DNA from: Closterium sp. NIES-65
Taxonomy: Eukaryota; Streptophyta; Zygnematophyceae; Desmidiales; Closteriaceae
NCBI GenBank assembly: GCA_948144175.1
Contig: CANXME010002073.1
Coordinates: 372,001-436,000 of the forward strand
Direction of reading: 5' to 3'
DNA: 64,000 bases
The notes beneath the pieces were generated by a model that saw only the letters and a program-made list of their open reading frames with translations, did no database searches and had not been told where the DNA came from. Below are positions 32,801 to 42,956 of this stretch, piece by piece (within the stretch, counting starts at the first letter, position 1; each line of letters begins with the position of its first letter). The position numbers were made by a program, and so were the translations under genes.

Positions 32801-35800
32801 GCGCGAAGAACGGTCCGGAGAACCACCAGGAAAAGAAGCAGCAGGCGCAGCACTCCCAGACGCAGTACCCCCAGGCTAAGCACCCCCAGGCTCAGCACCC
32901 CCAGGCTCAGCACCCCCAGGCTCAGCACCCCAAGTCTCAGCACCCCTAGGCTCTGCACCCCCAGGCTCAGCACCCCTAGTCTCAGCACCCCCAGGCTCAG
33001 CACCCCCAGTCTCAGCACCCCGAGGCTCCGCACCCGCAGCAGCACCAGAGTCACCAGTGACCTCGACAGGCTCGACCGCGTCTACCTGAGACACACCTGA
33101 AGGGGCAGGACCCTGAGGGGGGAGGGGGTCTACCCGGGGGGGACCTGGGACCAGGAAGAGGGGCGGCGGGGGAAGGGACGGAGTGCGGTAGGGGAAGAGC
33201 CGGTAGAAGGGAACCGACTCGTCGAACGTGACGTCCTGGGAGGACAGAACACGACGAGAGGTGGGGTGGCAAAACTGCCACCCAGGTGCGTCAGGGGGGA
33301 AACCCAGGAAGACGCAAGGAGCAGCAGGAGGGGACAGCTTGTCCGCAGACAAGTCGCGGACAAACGCCCGAGATCCCCAGACACGGAACGCCGACGCATC
33401 GCCAACCTTCCCCGTCCCCAGCAAAGCTGGGGAGGTCTCCGGTCTGGAGACCCTGGGCTGAAGGTTGATCTGATGCGCGGCGTACCAAACCGCAAACGAC
33501 CACAGAAAATGGGGGGCAGACGCATGCACCATGGACGTACGGGCAACGTCCATGACTATGCCGATGCGGCGCTCAGCAATCCCATTCTGCTGTGGAGAGT
33601 CCGGAAGCGTGAAGGTCTGGCGGATGCCTCGTACACGACAGTAGGCTCGCAGAAGGCCGGAGGAGAACTCTCCGCCTCTGTCCGAGTGCAGACGCAAAAC
33701 AGGAAAGTCCGGGCCAAAGCTCCGCCTGAGCTGGAGACGAGCTGCGCGGATCCAGTCGATCAACACCTCAGTAACCTCATCCTTGCTGCGCAAGGGGAAG
33801 ACTGTGGGAAGACGCGAGTTATCGTCAACCACCAGCAGGAAGTAGCGCTCGTGATCCTGTCCACGGACGCGGGCTGGGCCCCACACGTCCATGTGAAGCG
33901 TCTGCATCGGGGCCTCCGTCGGAGGAAACGGGGAGGAGTGAGGGGAAGCCCGCAGGCGACCCTCGACACAGGGGACACAGGGAGGGCCAGGCCCCGGAGG
34001 AAGGGGAGGGAGGGACCGGGGAAGACCAGAGACAAGAAGGCGAGAGGCCATGCCCCGGAGACGAGGGAGGGGTGACCCATGCGGTGGTGCCAAAGGAGGG
34101 TCTCGTGGGACAGGAGGCGACACGAGCAGGGGGCAGACTCAGGACCAGACCTGGACGCTGCAGCAAACACCTGACCCGACGCAGCTACCTGACCAGAAGC
34201 AGGAGGAGGAGACAGAACAGTGAGTGTGTACAGGCTCGACCCCGGCCCACGTGTGAACGTGGTCAGGTGTCGTCTTGTGTCCGCGTCCGTGCAGTGGGTG
34301 TCCCGTCGGCGCGCAGGGGTGAACTGGTCAACCCTTGCATCCTGTAGGTCAGCACCCGCCACCAAGTTCGTAGAGAACGAGGGGAGGTAGAGACCGGACA
34401 GGGAGCCAGACGGGACCGCAGGGCACGGAAGGACAGTGGAGTAGCAAGCCAGAACAGGACCCCCAGAGGGGTCCGTCAGGGAGACTGCCACTGGCCGACT
34501 AAGCGGCGTGAGTGTGGTGCGGTCTCGAAAGAAGGAGCAAGACGCTCCTGAGTCAAGAGTGAAGGTGAGAGAGGGCGGAGCCGACGCAGTACGTGAGAGA
34601 GCAGACTCACCAGCACCTGAGGACACAGACTCACTGGCACCTAGAGCGACAGCCTCACCAGCACCTGGAGCAGCAGCCTCAAAAGCACCTAGAGCCGCAG
34701 TACCAATGCCCGGGTCGGGCGGGAAACACCGGTAACAGTCACCCTCCTCACTAATAGTCACAGCATACATGGCAGCAAGAATAGCATCAAAGTCAAGATC
34801 AAAGATAGCTACTCCTTCCCTAGACAGCTGGTCCCAGCGAGGGATCTCAGAGGCATCAGGAAACTGGCGGCGCCAAGCGTCAGTCAGGCGGCCGAAGCAG
34901 CGCTGGGTGGAGTGTGGACCACCACACGGCTCACCCGCACGGTCGCCAGTGCGCAGGACGTAGGTGCACGGACCAGTACCCCCACCCCTCTGACGTGCAG
35001 CGTACCACTCACGGAGCTGCTGCGGGGAGAGGGTCTCCTGACCACGCTGCTGCCACTGCTGCTGGCGCTGACCACCACCGGAGCCACTCCTGTGCGACGA
35101 GCCACGACCTCCGCCGCCGCCTCCTCCGCCGCCGCCGCCACCATATCCGCTGCCACCGCCACTCCCACCGTCGCCGCCGCCACCGCCGCCTCCGCCTCCA
35201 CTCCCACCACCACCGCCGCTGCCGCCCCCGCATCCACTGCCGCCGCTGACACCTCCACTCCCGCCACCACTCCCGCTACCACCCCCACCTCCTCCGCTGC
35301 CTCCACCGCCGCCTCCACCGCCCCCGCCGCCTCCACCACCGCCCCTGCCCCCCTTGCCCCTGCCAGGGCGACGTCTCCCACTGGGGGCAGACGCCGCACC
35401 GACCGACTCAAAACCAACTAGGTCGGCCGTAGCAGTAGAGGCGACAGAGGGCAGGAGGGGGGAGGGGGAACACCCCTCAAAGATGGGGGTGCGCGGGTCA
35501 CCACGAGAGGCCCCTACAGCGAGAATGCTCTTCTCGGCTGCTAGGAGGGACTTCTCGAGGAGCTCAACAGTGAGAGTGGTGGGGCAGACTGAGAGTAAGT
35601 CGTCCCTGACTCCGCGAAGGGAGTCAGGGAGGCGGGTGACAATGTAGTAGAGAGTGAAGTACATGGGGGGGGGGTTCTTGGCGCAGAAGTCAGCAGGAAG
35701 CGCAGCGCGGAAGCGAGCGTCACTAGTGCGCAGGTGGGTAGTAAGGTCGGTGACTGTGGCAAAAGAAGCAAGGTCGGGAAAGAGGTACGGTAGCATGAGG

Positions 35801-37208
35801 CGGCTCAGTGCAGCAGTGGCAGGGGAGGAGTAGCGTGCAATAACGGCGTCGTACAAGGTCTGAGCACTCTTGTACGACCCAAAGTGTGCACGCTCAGAGG
35901 GAGGGAGGTGGCGACGCACAGCAAGACGTGCAGCAGCATCGCGTGTGGCCCACTGTGAGCGAACAGTGGCATCCTCAGTAGCAGCAGGGGCGGGAGAGGC
36001 ACCAGAAGTGAGATCAAAGAGAGAGAGGCCATCAGCTCTGTCGCACTGTAGGAAAAGCAGCAGGTCGTCTACCCACACGTCAAAGTCGATGGCCCTGCCC
36101 TCAGCGTCAAAGGTGAGGACACTGGGGGTAGCCATGACAGCAGTAGGGTGAGGGCAGTGAGCAGAGTAAAGCTCAGTGCTCACCAGACAGGGCAGTGCAG
36201 GCGGCTCGGGCGGCTCGGCGGCTCGGCTCCTGGGCGGCTCGGGCGGCTCGGCGGCTCGGGCGGCTCGGGCGGCTCGGCTGCTGGGGCGGCTCGGCTGCAG
36301 GGGCGGCTCGGTTGCTGGGGCGGCTCGGCTGCTGGGGCGGCTCGGCTGCTGGGGCGGCGCAGTTGCTGGGGTGGCGGGGCCGGGAGATGCAGCTGCGGGG
36401 CCGGGAGATGCAGTGGCGGGGCTGTCAGGGGCAGTGGCGGGGCCGTTAGGTGAAGCGGCGGGGCCGTCAGGTACAGCAGCGGGGCCGGCAGGTGAGACGG
36501 CGGGGCCCGCAGATGAGGCGGCGGGGCCGGTAGAGGGGACGGCGGGGCGGTCAGGTGCCGCGGCGGGGCCGTCAGGTGCAGCGGCGGGGCCGTCACGTGC
36601 AGCGGCGGGGCCGTCTGAAGTAGCGGCGGGGCCGGCGGAGGGGGGAGCGGGGCCGTCGGGTGCAGCGGCGGGGCCGGCAGAGGGGACGGCGGGGCCGTCA
36701 AGTGCAGCGGCGGGGCCGGCAGAGGGGACGGCGGGGCCGTCGAGTGCAGCGGCGGGGCCGGTAGAGGGGACGGCGGGGCCGTCGCAGGCGATCGCGGGGC
36801 CGTCAGAGACGGCGCCGGCGTCGCAAGGGTCAGAGGGGGCGGCGCGCGACTGGAGGGCGGCACGCGCGACGCGGCGCGTCCGTCTAGGGGCGGTGCGACG
36901 AGGCCGCGTAGGTGGCGCGCCAAAAATTCGAGGGCGGCTCGACGCGATCGGGCCGCCAAAGGAAAAAAAAAGGCCGAGCGCGACTCGGGCTAGGGCAGAG
37001 CGCGCTCCGGGCAGGACGGAATAGTAGGTGGGCCCTAGGAACAGTTCCCACTAGGGAACCTGCTCGATACCATGTTGAGATAGAGGCGAGGAATGATGCA
37101 CTATAGAATGAAAGAAGTACAAGTACCAACCCTAATTGGGTTGTACCCCCTATGGGCTACCCCACTACAGCCTACATATATGCATCAGCAATATATAATC
37201 ATCTGACA
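29823..37208 (-). mobile_element. Element D: Ty1/copia LTR retrotransposon, nested in C
   Basis: The element is 7,386 bp with 136-bp LTRs at 29823-29958 and 37073-37208 that differ at about three positions. The target duplication is TCGCC (29818-29822, 37209-37213). The primer site is at 37058-37072 and the polypurine tract at 29959-29968. On the minus strand, gag with Gly-rich spacer and protease lie in 33760-36183, integrase in 32876-34123, and linker, reverse transcriptase (YVDD near 31155) and RNase H in 30179-32776. It belongs to the A/B clade but its LTRs are distinct. Nearly whole, with a few breaks; slightly older than B by LTR difference. Confidence 0.93.
36184..36860. repeat. GC-rich leader repeats of element D
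   Basis: GGCTCGGCTGCTGGGGC-type units (36200-36365) and then GGCGGGGCCGTCAGGTGCAGC-type units (36370-36800). They take the same position as the 45-bp leaders of A and B, but the sequence differs. Confidence 0.75.
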
Positions 37209-37600
37209 TCGCCAACCTCTCCCATCCAATGCAGTGTCGACGAGGTTTCCGGCAAGGAGACACGGGGCCAGAGTTTGAGCTGATGTGCAGCGTATCAGAC
37301 CAAAAACAGTCACAGGAAATAGGGGGCAGCCGCATGGATCATGGAGGTACGAGCGACCTCCATGACTAAGCCAATGCGGCGCTCAGCAACCCCATTCTGC
37401 TGAGGAGAGGCCGGAAGCATAAACGTCTGGTGAATGCCCTCCCCACGACAAAAGTCCCGCAAGAGGTCGGAGGAAAACTCACCACCTCTGTCAGAGTGCA
37501 GACGCAGGACGGGAAGGTCTGGTTGGAACCGCTCGCGGAGCTGGAGACGAACAGCGCGGATCCAAGGGATCAAAACATTAGGGACCTCCCTGTGAACGGG
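37209..37600 (-). mobile_element. Element C, part 3 (integrase core piece)
   Basis: After the TCGCC copy, C resumes with an integrase block holding LRLHSDRGGEFSSDLLRDFC and SPQQNGVAERRIGLVMEVAR. It joins in order with the end of part 2, which shows that D landed inside C. Fossil. Confidence 0.85.
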
Positions 37601-38389
37601 AATGGAGTGTTGGCCCCGCCCTCGCTTGGGCAATGCCGACGACTTGGTCGGATGTACGGGAGTAGCAGCCGACCGTTCACAGTGGGAGAGCTGCTCAACA
37701 GGCTTCGTCGAGCTGCAGGGGACCGATGTGGTGCTGCTGTCAACCAAGGAGCTCGACAGCTACAGCTGACTGGTCTGGGAGACGGGTGGGACGTCGACCA
37801 GGACCTGCAGCTCGACCGGGAGGTCTCCGAAGCATTCCGTCGACCTGCAGCTTGACCGGGAGGTCTCCGGAGCATCCCGTCGACCTGCAGCTCAACCGGG
37901 AGGTCTCCGTAGCATCCCATCGACCTGAAGCTCGACCGGAAGGTCTCTGAGCATCCCGTCGATCTACAGCTCGACCGAGAGGTCTCTGGGGCATCCCGTC
38001 GACCTGCAGTTCGACCGGGAGGTCGACGATGCAGTCTGTCGACCTGACAAGTGAGCAGCGGTCGACGAGGGGAGCTTTGCGGCAACCGCTGACTGTTCTG
38101 GTCGACGGAAGGGGTCCGTCGACTAGGGGGTAGCTCGATGGGAGTTGTGATCGACCAGAGGCGCCTGGTGGTCAACCAGAGGGATCTGGTGGTCGACCAG
38201 AAGCAGTGGTGGTCGACCGGAAGCACCTGGTGGTCGATCGGGTCGACCGAATAACCTGCTCAACGAGTTCTGCGGAGGCACGCGAACGTCGTCGAGGATG
38301 CGATGGCGCAGGCGACTACGGGCTGGTATCCCGGAGTCGATGTGGCTCGTCAGGCGTGGCTAGGTGCCTTCCTCTCCGGGAGCACGTAC
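37601..38389. repeat. Foreign repeat block inside element C
   Basis: Between two recognisable C pieces lies sequence absent from A, B and D. From 37799 to about 38035 it holds about six units of 40 bp (GGAGGTCTCCGGAGCATCCC then GTCGACCTGCAGCTCGACCG). At 38140-38250 there are shorter GGTCGACCAGAAG units. Its origin is unknown; it may have replaced the missing integrase start. Confidence 0.6.
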
Positions 38390-39180
38390 AGATCGCCACA
38401 CGCTGTCCTCCAGGGGTGAAGGTATCAACCCACTCATCCTAAAGGACGGTGTTGCTCACCAATTTCATAAGGAACGAGGGGAGGTGGAGACCTGATAGTG
38501 AGCCAGACGGAACCGCTGGACACGGCAGAACGATTGAGGAACGTGCAAGGACGGGGCCCCCAGAGGGGTCAGCCAGAGAGCCAACAACATGTGCTGATAG
38601 CGGTGTGACTGTGGTACTGTCGTGGAAGAAACAGCGGGAAGCATCTGAGTCAAGCGTGAAGGTGTGCAAGGCCGCAGCAGGCACAGTACCAGAGAGAGCA
38701 GACTCACTAGTACCTGAGAGAGCAGACTCACCAGCACCTGAAAGAGCAGACTCACTAGCACCTAGAGCAACAGCCTCTATACCTGGGTCGGGCGACACAC
38801 ACAGGTAACAGTCACCCTCAGCACGTCTCTGAGACGCCCAACATTGAGCAAACCACTTATGAAGCTGCTGGGGCGTAAGGGTCTCACGTGGACGCCGCTG
38901 CACCTGCGCCGGGCCACCTGCAGAAACTCCCAACTGAGTAGCTGCACCGCGACTACCACTATGGCCACTACGCTGAGACGCCCAATGCTGAGCAAACCAC
39001 TCAAGAAGCTGCTGGGGTGTAAGGGTCTCACGCGAACGCCGCTGCAGCTGCATCTGGCCACCGCCATAAACTCCCCACTGAACAGCTCCACATCGACTGC
39101 TATTGAGGCCGCCACCACTCCCATTGCTGCTGCCACCATCACCACCACTCCCACTGCTGCCGTAAAGAGAAGACATGCAA
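38390..39180 (-). mobile_element. Element C, part 4 (protease and gag end)
   Basis: Protease-region coding (FTLDSDASRCFF-like, then LADPSGGPVLARSS) preceded on the minus strand by a region with two tandem copies of RETLTPQQL-x-x-WFAQ-x-WASQ and a Gly/Ser-rich spacer. Most of gag and the 5' LTR are not found. Fossil. Confidence 0.75.
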
Positions 39181-39595
39181 CCAGCAGGGCAACACGTAGG
39201 GAAGGAAGGGCGGCGAGGAGGCACTAGGGTAGGTAGGGGCGGTGCACGGTCAGGGAAGGGTGGCGCGCAGCCAGAGCAGGGTTGCGCGCTGCTAGAGCAG
39301 GGCGGCGCGCGGCCAAAGGAGGGAGGCGTGCGGCCAGAGCAGGGTGGCGTGCGGCTAGAGCAGGGCTGAGCGCGGCCAGAGCAGGGCGGCGCGCAGCTAG
39401 AGCAGGGCGGCGCGTGGCTAGAGCAGGGCGGCGCCTAGCCAGAGCAGGGCAGCGTGCGGCCAGAGCAGGGCGGCATGCGGCCAGAGCAGGGCGGCGCGCA
39501 GCCAGTAGCAGGCAGCAGCTTCTAGAGCAGCATCACCAAGGCATTTTTTTTTTAATTAATTACTTTATTTATTTATTTTAGAGTTTAGCAGGGCG
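39181..39595. repeat. 21-bp GC-rich repeat then AT-rich spacer
   Basis: AGAGCAGGGCGGCGCGCGGCC-type units run to about 39535, possibly the leader of element C. From 39543 to 39590 comes an AT-rich TTTATTTATTTA tract. Confidence 0.6.
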
Positions 39596-40414
39596 CACAG
39601 GGCGCTGCAGAGGCGGCTCGGGCAGGGCAGGGCAGGGCGCTAGCGCGCGCAGGCCAGGGCGCTGGCGCGGGCAGCAGTGCGCACGAGCTGGGCGGTGCTG
39701 GGCAGCGAGTGCAGGCCCGCGGCGAGCGCAAAACGCAGGAACGGCAGGCGCAGGGGGCGGGCCCGCGGCGGGCGTAGCGGACAGGTGCGGGAGGGGCGAA
39801 CGGGCGGGCCCGTAACGGGCCGAATGGGTAGGCGCGGCGGCGCGAAGGCAGGGCCCGCGGCGGGCCTAACGGGCGGGAGCGGCGGCGGGCATAACGGGCA
39901 AGCGCGGCGGCGCGAAGGGAGGGCCCGCAGCGGGCCTAACGGGCAGATGGTAGGGTGCGACGCGCAGGGCAGCATGGCGCTACGCGTGGGCTGTAGCAGA
40001 GCGCGACGCGCAGGGCAGCAGAGCGCGATGCGCGGGCTGCAGGAGGGCGCGACGCGCAGGGCAGCAAGGCACGGGGCAGGGCAGGGCGTGCGAGAGGCAG
40101 CGCGACGCGGGGCAGGGCAAGGCGTGCGCGATGCAGTGCAACACGGGGCAGGGCAGGGCGTGCGCGGGGCAGCGCGACGCGGGGCAGGGCAGGGCGTACG
40201 CGAGGCAGCGCGACGCGGGGCAGGGCAGGGCGTGCGTGAGGCAGCGCGACGCGGGGCAGGGCAGGGCATGCGCGGGGCAGAGCGACGCAAGGCTGGGCGT
40301 ATCGGGCAGTGTGACGCAAGGCAGGGCAGGGCAGGGCGCACGCTGCCGGTGCAGCGCAGGGCAGGGCGTAGGGTAACACGGTAACCGCAGTCGGTCATTA
40401 AGTAATGGTAGGCC

Positions 40415-40461
<47 letters not shown>
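39596..40461. repeat. GCAGGGCAGGGCGTGCG repeats ending in 46 A residues
   Basis: GC-rich units of roughly 38 bp (GCGCGACGCGGGGCAGGGCA and a variable tail) run from about 40060 to 40290, with looser copies on both sides. A pure A run follows at 40416-40461. The A run may be the tail of a retroposed element on the plus strand, but I see no LINE or SINE body. Confidence 0.6.
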
Positions 40462-40462
<1 letters not shown>

Positions 40463-40760
40463 GGTCCTAGGCTAGGATTTTGAGAGGTTGGAAGCCCAAG
40501 TGAAGGATTTTGAGAAAATGGAAGTCATAGTGAAAGATTTTGGGAGGATGGAAGCCAAAGTGAAGGAGTTAGAGGCAAGAATTGGAGAGTGCGAAGTTCA
40601 CCTAGGGCAGAAAGTTAACGAGTCAGGGAAGTTGAAAGCAAGAACTTGAAGCGGGAGAGAAGCGATTTGTGGTAGATGGGAAAAAACTTATGGAGGATCA
40701 ATCTCTCTTGGAACGGAGAGTACGGAGCTTAGAGTTGAAAAAAAGGGCGCCTAGGAAGCT
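40462..40760 (+). pseudogene. Coiled-coil coding fragment with a 10-residue repeat
   Basis: From 40476 the frame gives DFERLEAQVK, DFEKMEVIVK and DFGRMEAKVK in tandem, then ELEARIGECE. That is four 10-residue units with hydrophobic and charged spacing of a coiled coil. Coding-like sequence continues in other frames to about 40760 (SLLERRVRSLELKKRAPRKL), so the piece is decayed or spliced. Its parent gene is not recognised. Confidence 0.4.
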
Positions 40761-41263
40761 GGGGTAGAAGGTGATGGAGTTAAGTATTGGAAGAGGTAGG
40801 ATGGGAAAATGGAAATAGGGGGAAGGGGGGGGAGGGGGGGGGGGGGGCTTGTTCATGTGTACATGTATGTTAGTTGAAACCGTGCATGCATGTGTACGCA
40901 CATGATCGCTTTTTAATGCATAGCTCTTGTTCATATTCTATGCTTTGGATCGATGGACTCCACGACTCTTCTTTGTCCTGGATCATGCAAGATTGCTGGG
41001 GATAAGGTTGAGCCCACGTTGTAGGTCACTGAGGAACGGGATGGGTTGCGCCAATAGCTCAGGGTCATTCAGTAGCACAGGGGGAGGTTTCAGGGAGAAC
41101 TGATGAATGCTCGAGACGTTATAACGAAGGCAAGTGAATGGACATCCTCACCTTTTTGTTCCTTAACCATTTCACTTTGGATTTTTTTTTCTCCTCCTGC
41201 TAGTTTCCTGCCATTGCAAATAATCCTCGTACTTCTCTTTCCATATTGTCATGTACCCTTCAG
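40761..41263. other. Probable intron, no exon seen
   Basis: It holds a G-rich run (about 40822-40848) and AT-rich sequence, ending in a T-rich tract and the CAG acceptor of the next exon. Confidence 0.4.
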
Positions 41264-41476
41264 GTTCTGCGTGACAGTGTGAGAGGAATGAACACAGTGT
41301 CAGCGGAGGGAATAACTCTGCTACTAAGCGCCATAAGCCATGACATTGAGCCCATGGTGGAGCTGGAAGAACATGATGATCTGGTGGAATTCCATCCAAA
41401 GCCCAAGCTAGACGAGAATTTGACTTTACTGCATGAGACAATCAACACGCTGATTGCGACAGCTGCTAGGAAGTGA
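41264..41476 (+). CDS. Last exon of an unrecognised host gene
   Basis: A pyrimidine-rich tract and CTTCAG acceptor precede 70 codons and a stop at 41474-41476. The protein opens VLRDSVRGMNTVSAEG, continues with SAISHDIEPMVELEEHDD and ends LLHETINTLIATAARK: an acidic, helical C-terminus. Codon use is mixed and not GC-extreme, unlike the transposons. The upstream exons are not identified. I do not recognise the family. Confidence 0.6.
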   Translation, partial: VLRDSVRGMNTVSAEGITLLLSAISHDIEPMVELEEHDDLVEFHPKPKLDENLTLLHETINTLIATAARK

Positions 41477-41533
41477 GGTATACAAGAAGAGCTATTTAAA
41501 CATCAGTGATGATTTGTGCCAATTGTGATACAT

Positions 41534-41605
41534 GTCGATGTAGTATAATGGTCAGTATCTCCGCCTGTCACGCGGAAGATCCGGGTTCGATCCCCGGCAT
41601 CGGCG
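41534..41605 (+). tRNA. tRNA-Asp (GUC)
   Basis: A 72-nt cloverleaf. The acceptor stem GTCGATG pairs with CATCGGC, with G as discriminator. The D arm begins TAGTATAATGGTCAGTA, the anticodon loop is CTGTCAC with GTC, and the T arm has GGTTCGATCC. It has no intron and no encoded CCA. Internal A and B boxes are present, and a TTTTT terminator follows at 41614-41618. It closely matches plant nuclear tRNA-Asp. Confidence 0.95.
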
Positions 41606-41613
41606 CTGACAAG

Positions 41614-41618
41614 TTTTT
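41614..41618 (+). terminator. Pol III terminator of tRNA-Asp
   Basis: A run of five T residues nine bases after the tRNA 3' end. Confidence 0.8.
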
Positions 41619-42339
41619 CGTGCTCGGTTAAGCTTCATCCGAGATCATTACTATTAACCCAACACTTTGTTGTATGCACTTGATTAGAAGCTCTGATCTG
41701 GTATCATGAGATCTCATTCTCCATTGCAATCACTAAAGCCATCCATTTCACCCCTAGAAGTTTGGCTTAAAGAAGTACTGGATTATATTGGCTCACCCCA
41801 TCTGATCCCATCAAAGACCAGAAAGAAGGGTAGCTATTTGCTCACCTTAATGGAAGTACCTCGAGCTTCCATCAGCTCCTACTGCAGCCTTCCCCTGTGC
41901 TCTTGAGTGTTCGTAAACTGTTGCACTACTGCGTCATTTGCCAGGTCATGCACGACGAAAGCAGGTTGAAAGTTTGAAGTTGAGCATGACGGGAGTAAGG
42001 ACTGGCTTGAGGGGAGTAAGGATTCGCTTGAGGGGAGTAAAATTTGGCTTGAGAAGAGTAAGGGAGTGCAGAAAGGGAGGGCAGATGGTCAAAGTAGGCT
42101 GAGGTGTTTGAGTGAATTAGGTGTGTGTGCGTTAACATGCATACTATCTGCTGAGAGTCACTCTACAGCAGTAGTTGCTAGACCACGATGAGTTGCTCGT
42201 GTTCTCTCCACTTGCGTGTTTACAAGGGAAAACAGGAAGAGTTTTGCTATGAAGTTGAAAGAACAATGATACACAATAGTTTGGCAAAGCTAACTACATT
42301 AGAAGCAAGGCAAGTCAGCCTCCAGCGCAACAGAAGGGC
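41619..42339. other. No gene seen
   Basis: Short frames only. A 25-bp unit (GGCTTGAGGGGAGTAAGGATT type) repeats three or four times at about 41990-42060. Confidence 0.35.
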
Positions 42340-42956
42340 GCTTGCCAACGCTGCAAGTTGCAGCGTACCAACGTAGCTGCCAGGCGGCACACCAACACAC
42401 CAAGATGACGGCATGCCGGAGTCACACAAGAGTGGCTTGCCAACGCAACAGCAAGGCAACCTAACAACGTTGCAACTGCAGGTGATCACGTGCGCCCACG
42501 TGCGCACCTACCAAGTAGGTGCAAGTCGACTGTTGGACTGCCAGGCACATTGCGCAGGTGCCCTGGTTGGCGACGTGCAAACGGTTGCTTCCAGATGTGC
42601 CACATCGACCTCGTGGTGCGACAACGCATGTCGACTTCACCAAAAACCCTTGGGTGAAGTTCACGCAACCCCGTAGAACTTCGTTGACCAGGTTTCTTGG
42701 TCGACTAGAAAAGGCCGTCGGCGCCCACAAGTTGGCGTCATTGTCGACAACCACTGTCGTCGACCGCCAAAGCCCAGTGCTGCCCACCGACTTCCCTTTG
42801 TCGGCCAGCATTGAAGTCAACTTTGCCCTGGTCGGCCTTGTAAAAGTTGGCTAATCCGCAGTCGGCTTGATCAAAGTCGGGTTTAGGGCTAGCTACCTAC
42901 GAAGCCGACCCTACACCCCAGAACCCAAGGGATAGATTACAAGGGGGATATCATAG

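Noticed and set aside
39640-40417. Large Cys/Arg/Pro-rich frames on the minus strand
   Set aside because: They arise from GCAGGGCAGGGCG repeats; the frames overlap each other on both strands.
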